From Chloroflexota bacterium (lineage in GTDB: Bacteria > Chloroflexota > Limnocylindria > Limnocylindrales > CSP1-4): a stretch of 8,008 nt of DNA. How positions within the stretch are numbered: the stretch's first letter is position 1; the number at the start of each line of letters is the position of its first letter. A model generated the notes under the pieces. That model was not told the origin of the DNA and did not search any database. It saw only the letters and a list, made by a program, of their open reading frames with translations. A program made the position numbers and the translations under genes. The DNA is taken from assembly GCA_003158495.1 (NCBI GenBank), contig PMJT01000071.1:34935-42942 (forward strand), read 5' to 3'. Positions 5,662-8,008 of this stretch are shown piece by piece.

Positions 5662-7092
5662 ATGACCAGCCAGATCAGCCGGCGTCCCGTTGGCTCGAAA
5701 CCCTCCCCGTCACTCCGAACCATCATCGCGCTGGCCGCGGGCAAGACCGCGGCTCGTGCTACGCGCCTCATCGGCCGCGGCGGTGGCACGGCCATAACGG
5801 GCATGGTCGCCCGCAGGGTGGACCCCAGGATCCTCGACAAGCTCGTCCGGATCCCAGGTGTCCCGGTCGTGGCCATCACCGGCAGCAACGGCAAGACGAC
5901 GACTGCCCGCTTCACGGCCGCGCTCCTCCGAGGCGAGGGCATCAACGTCTGCCACAACTCGGCCGGCGCGAATCTCGTGCAGGGAGTCACGAGCCTGGCC
6001 GTCAGCTACGCCGATCTCCTCGGCGCGCTGCCGGACGGCGTGCTCGTCGTCGAAGTCGACGAAGGCGCCCTCCCGCAGGTAGCTCCCGAGACGCTGCCGC
6101 GGGCACTCCTCGTCACGGACCTTTTCCGCGACCAGCTGGACCGCTTCGGCGAGATCTACGCCGTTGCCGATGCCATCGAGTCCGTCGCGGCGGCGCTACC
6201 TCCGGACGCCGCCCTCATCGTCAACGCGGACGATCCAATGGTCGCCACGCTGGCCGAGAAGCGCGAGGGCCGACGCGTCACGTTCGGGCTGAGCATCAAG
6301 CACTCGACGGACCAGATTACGCGCGCCGCGGACACGATCCGCTGCCCGCGCTGCCGGGCGGACCTCAAGTACCGCCACGTCTACCTGTCTCACATGGGCG
6401 ACTACAGCTGCCCGGCTTGCGGCTTCACCAGGCCCCGGCTGGATGTGGCCGTGACGGCGCTCGAAGTCGTGGGGCTCGATCGAACGCGCTGCGACATCCA
6501 GACGCCCACGCGCCGGATGACGCTCGATATCCCGCAGTCGGGCATCCATATCGCCTACGACGCGGCCGCCGCGATCGCGATCCTGGTCGGTCTCGGTATC
6601 CCGCTGGACCACGCGGTCGAATCGATGGCTTCGGTCGGCCCGGCCTTCGGCCGCCTCGAGAAGATCGATGCCGGCGGCAAGACCGTGATCCTTGCCTTTG
6701 CCAAGAACCCAACCTCCTACAACACCACCCTGCGAGCCCTGGCCACCGAAGACGAGCCGCGCCAGCTGCTGATCGCCGCCTCCAATACGCTGGTCGACGG
6801 CGAGGACTTCGGCTGGCTGTGGGACGTCGACTTCGAGTCCATGGCGCCGAAGATCGAGCGGGTCGTAGTCTCGGGCACGCGCGCCGACGAGCTGGCCAAC
6901 CGGCTCCACTACGCCGGCGTTCCTTCCGGAAAAATCCGCGTCGTCGAGGATCGCAGTCTCGCCCTCACCGAGGGGCTGGCCCTCCTGCCCGCCGGCGGGC
7001 GACTCATCGTACTGTCCGGCTACACGCCCCTGATCGAGCTTCGGAACGAGATGCGGCATCGCGGCTGGACCGGGAGATACTGGGCCGTATGA
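5662..7092 (+). CDS. murT: Lipid II isoglutaminyl synthase, MurT subunit
   Basis: MurT is the Mur-ligase-like partner of GatD. It activates the alpha-carboxyl of D-Glu in lipid II with ATP so that GatD-derived ammonia forms D-isoglutamine, at the cytoplasmic face of the membrane. The protein has 476 residues, close to family size. Visible marks are the ATP-binding loop TGSNGKTTT (K78), EVDEGALP (131-138), FRDQLDRFGE (155-164), and the MurT-type four-Cys zinc ribbon inserted in the Mur domain (C228, C231, C250, C253). The C-terminal DUF1727 region has KNPTSYN (348-354) and DGEDFGWLWDVD (379-390). The Asp-rich W-x-WD motif is the region that supplies the Asp completing the GatD catalytic site in studied complexes. 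ATG 5662 is preferred over the in-frame TTG at 5578 because homology begins soon after it and a -10-like box precedes it. The stop overlaps gatD by ATGA. Confidence 0.96.
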   Translation: MTSQISRRPVGSKPSPSLRTIIALAAGKTAARATRLIGRGGGTAITGMVARRVDPRILDKLVRIPGVPVVAITGSNGKTTTARFTAALLRGEGINVCHNSAGANLVQGVTSLAVSYADLLGALPDGVLVVEVDEGALPQVAPETLPRALLVTDLFRDQLDRFGEIYAVADAIESVAAALPPDAALIVNADDPMVATLAEKREGRRVTFGLSIKHSTDQITRAADTIRCPRCRADLKYRHVYLSHMGDYSCPACGFTRPRLDVAVTALEVVGLDRTRCDIQTPTRRMTLDIPQSGIHIAYDAAAAIAILVGLGIPLDHAVESMASVGPAFGRLEKIDAGGKTVILAFAKNPTSYNTTLRALATEDEPRQLLIAASNTLVDGEDFGWLWDVDFESMAPKIERVVVSGTRADELANRLHYAGVPSGKIRVVEDRSLALTEGLALLPAGGRLIVLSGYTPLIELRNEMRHRGWTGRYWAV

Positions 7093-8008
7093 GCGACGAC
7101 AAGCCCGTGAATCCGCAGATACCGCACAAGCCGTCGCCGAAGACGGTCGTGGCTCGGCGTGTCCACGCGGACTATCTGTCGGATCCGGCCGATCCGTTTC
7201 CGTTCATCCCTTCGGCTCCTAAGCCCGAGCCGAAGCCCGCCCGGACCTCGAGTCTGCGCTCTGCCGGGAAGGCGGCCCCGGCCCCAGCCGCTCGCGCCGC
7301 TACGCCGGTCGCAGCCAAGCTCGCTCGCGCCGCTGTGCCGGCCCCGGAGGCCATATCGAAGCCCAAGGCGCCTGCGCCGGCTCCGAAAACGCCGGCCGGA
7401 GTTGCCGATTCGCCCGCCGCCGAAGTTTCGGCCCCGGCGGTCCCGAAGGCAGTTCCGCTTCATTCGGCCAGGTCAATCCACTCGCGTGACCATAAGCCGC
7501 TCCGGATCGCCCACCTCTACCCGTCGCTCCTGAACGTGGCCGGCGATGGCGGCAACCTCATCGCCATCCAGCGCCGGGCGCAGTGGCGCGGCATCCCGGT
7601 CGAAGTCGTGGCCGTCGAGAAGGCCGAGACGCCCGACTTCCGCAAGTTCGACATCGTCTTGTTCCACGGCGGCCAGGACGTCGAGATGGCGGTGGCCGCG
7701 GATGATTTCGCACTCAAGACGCCGTCGCTGCGCGAGGCCGTCGGCGAAGGCGTGGTCGTCTTCGCCGTCTGCGCCGGGCTGCAGCTGCTCGGCCACCGCT
7801 ACGTGTCCAACACTGGCGAGGAGATGCTCGGCGCCGGGATCCTGGATCTCGAGACGCGCGGTGGACCGCAGCGCTTCATGCAGCATGCCGCCTGCGAAGT
7901 CACGATCGACGGCGTGACCGAGACGATCGTCGGCTTCGAAAATCACTCCGGGCTCACGACCCTCGGCCCCGGTTCCGAGGCTTTCGGCAAGGTGATCGCC
8001 GGGGCCGG
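7089..8008 (+). CDS. gatD: Lipid II isoglutaminyl synthase, glutaminase subunit GatD, with long N-terminal extension (3' end outside the window)
   Basis: GatD is a class-I (triad) glutamine amidotransferase that hydrolyses glutamine and passes ammonia to MurT. The frame is open from ATG 7089 to the right edge (306 full codons). It overlaps the murT stop by four bases (ATGA), so translation is probably coupled; a GGGAG at 7072-7076 may help. The glutaminase core starts at about residue 138 (LRIAHLYPSLLN). It shows GDGGN, FHGGQDVEM, the nucleophile elbow VCAGLQLLG (C228) and GFENHSG. The catalytic His lies beyond the edge. Where relatives usually read CGG after the nucleophile, this one has CAG. 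Residues 1-136 are a Pro/Ala/Lys/Arg-rich stretch with no recognised domain. Typical GatD proteins are about 240 residues and begin near the core, so this extension is unusual. No ATG, GTG or TTG lies close before the core, which argues that the extension is really translated. Confidence 0.93.
   Translation, partial: MSDDKPVNPQIPHKPSPKTVVARRVHADYLSDPADPFPFIPSAPKPEPKPARTSSLRSAGKAAPAPAARAATPVAAKLARAAVPAPEAISKPKAPAPAPKTPAGVADSPAAEVSAPAVPKAVPLHSARSIHSRDHKPLRIAHLYPSLLNVAGDGGNLIAIQRRAQWRGIPVEVVAVEKAETPDFRKFDIVLFHGGQDVEMAVAADDFALKTPSLREAVGEGVVVFAVCAGLQLLGHRYVSNTGEEMLGAGILDLETRGGPQRFMQHAACEVTIDGVTETIVGFENHSGLTTLGPGSEAFGKVIAGA

Noticed and set aside
6196..7059. 287-codon minus-strand frame inside murT
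   Set aside because: It lies fully antisense to well-conserved MurT motifs and shows no domain of its own.

Overview
The window is very GC-rich, with G or C at most third codon positions, and every supported gene lies on the + strand. A murT-gatD pair (lipid II amidation) points to a bacterium with Gram-positive-type peptidoglycan metabolism. This pair, the kelch/Pro-rich membrane proteins and a possibly leaderless murT promoter together fit Chloroflexota (Limnocylindria-like soil or freshwater lineages) or a high-GC Actinomycetota. This placement is inference: there is no rRNA or other marker gene here.

Layout from left to right. (1) 2-610: the C-terminal 202 residues of an NAD(P)-dependent aldehyde dehydrogenase, entering from the left edge with its catalytic Cys just inside the window. 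(2) 867-3101: a 744-residue predicted membrane protein with an N-terminal four-Cys zinc ribbon, an 18-bp tandem repeat coding PLAAS(T/A), a long Pro-rich stretch, one membrane helix and a seven-repeat kelch propeller. (3) 3189-4796: a second single-pass protein of similar plan, with an Ala- and Pro-rich N-terminal half containing a 15-bp PEPAA repeat, one helix, and a small beta-rich C-terminal domain with two Cys. (4) 5003-5443: a stand-alone CheY-like receiver. (5) 5662-7092 and 7089-8008: murT and gatD, overlapping by ATGA. GatD runs off the right edge.

Only murT-gatD is a clear functional unit. The complex amidates the alpha-carboxyl of D-Glu in lipid II: GatD supplies ammonia from glutamine, and MurT activates the glutamate with ATP. 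The two membrane proteins share topology (basic residues before the helix, so N-in/C-out), low-complexity cytoplasmic arms and similar ribosome-binding sites, so they may be related in role. Nothing links them firmly to the receiver or to murT-gatD. The gaps (611-866, 3102-3188, 4797-5002, 5444-5661) are all under 300 bp and hold only GC-rich inverted repeats and possible start signals. I saw no tRNA, rRNA, CRISPR array, insertion sequence or clear sign of horizontal transfer. The least expected feature is the roughly 136-residue Pro/Ala/basic extension on GatD.
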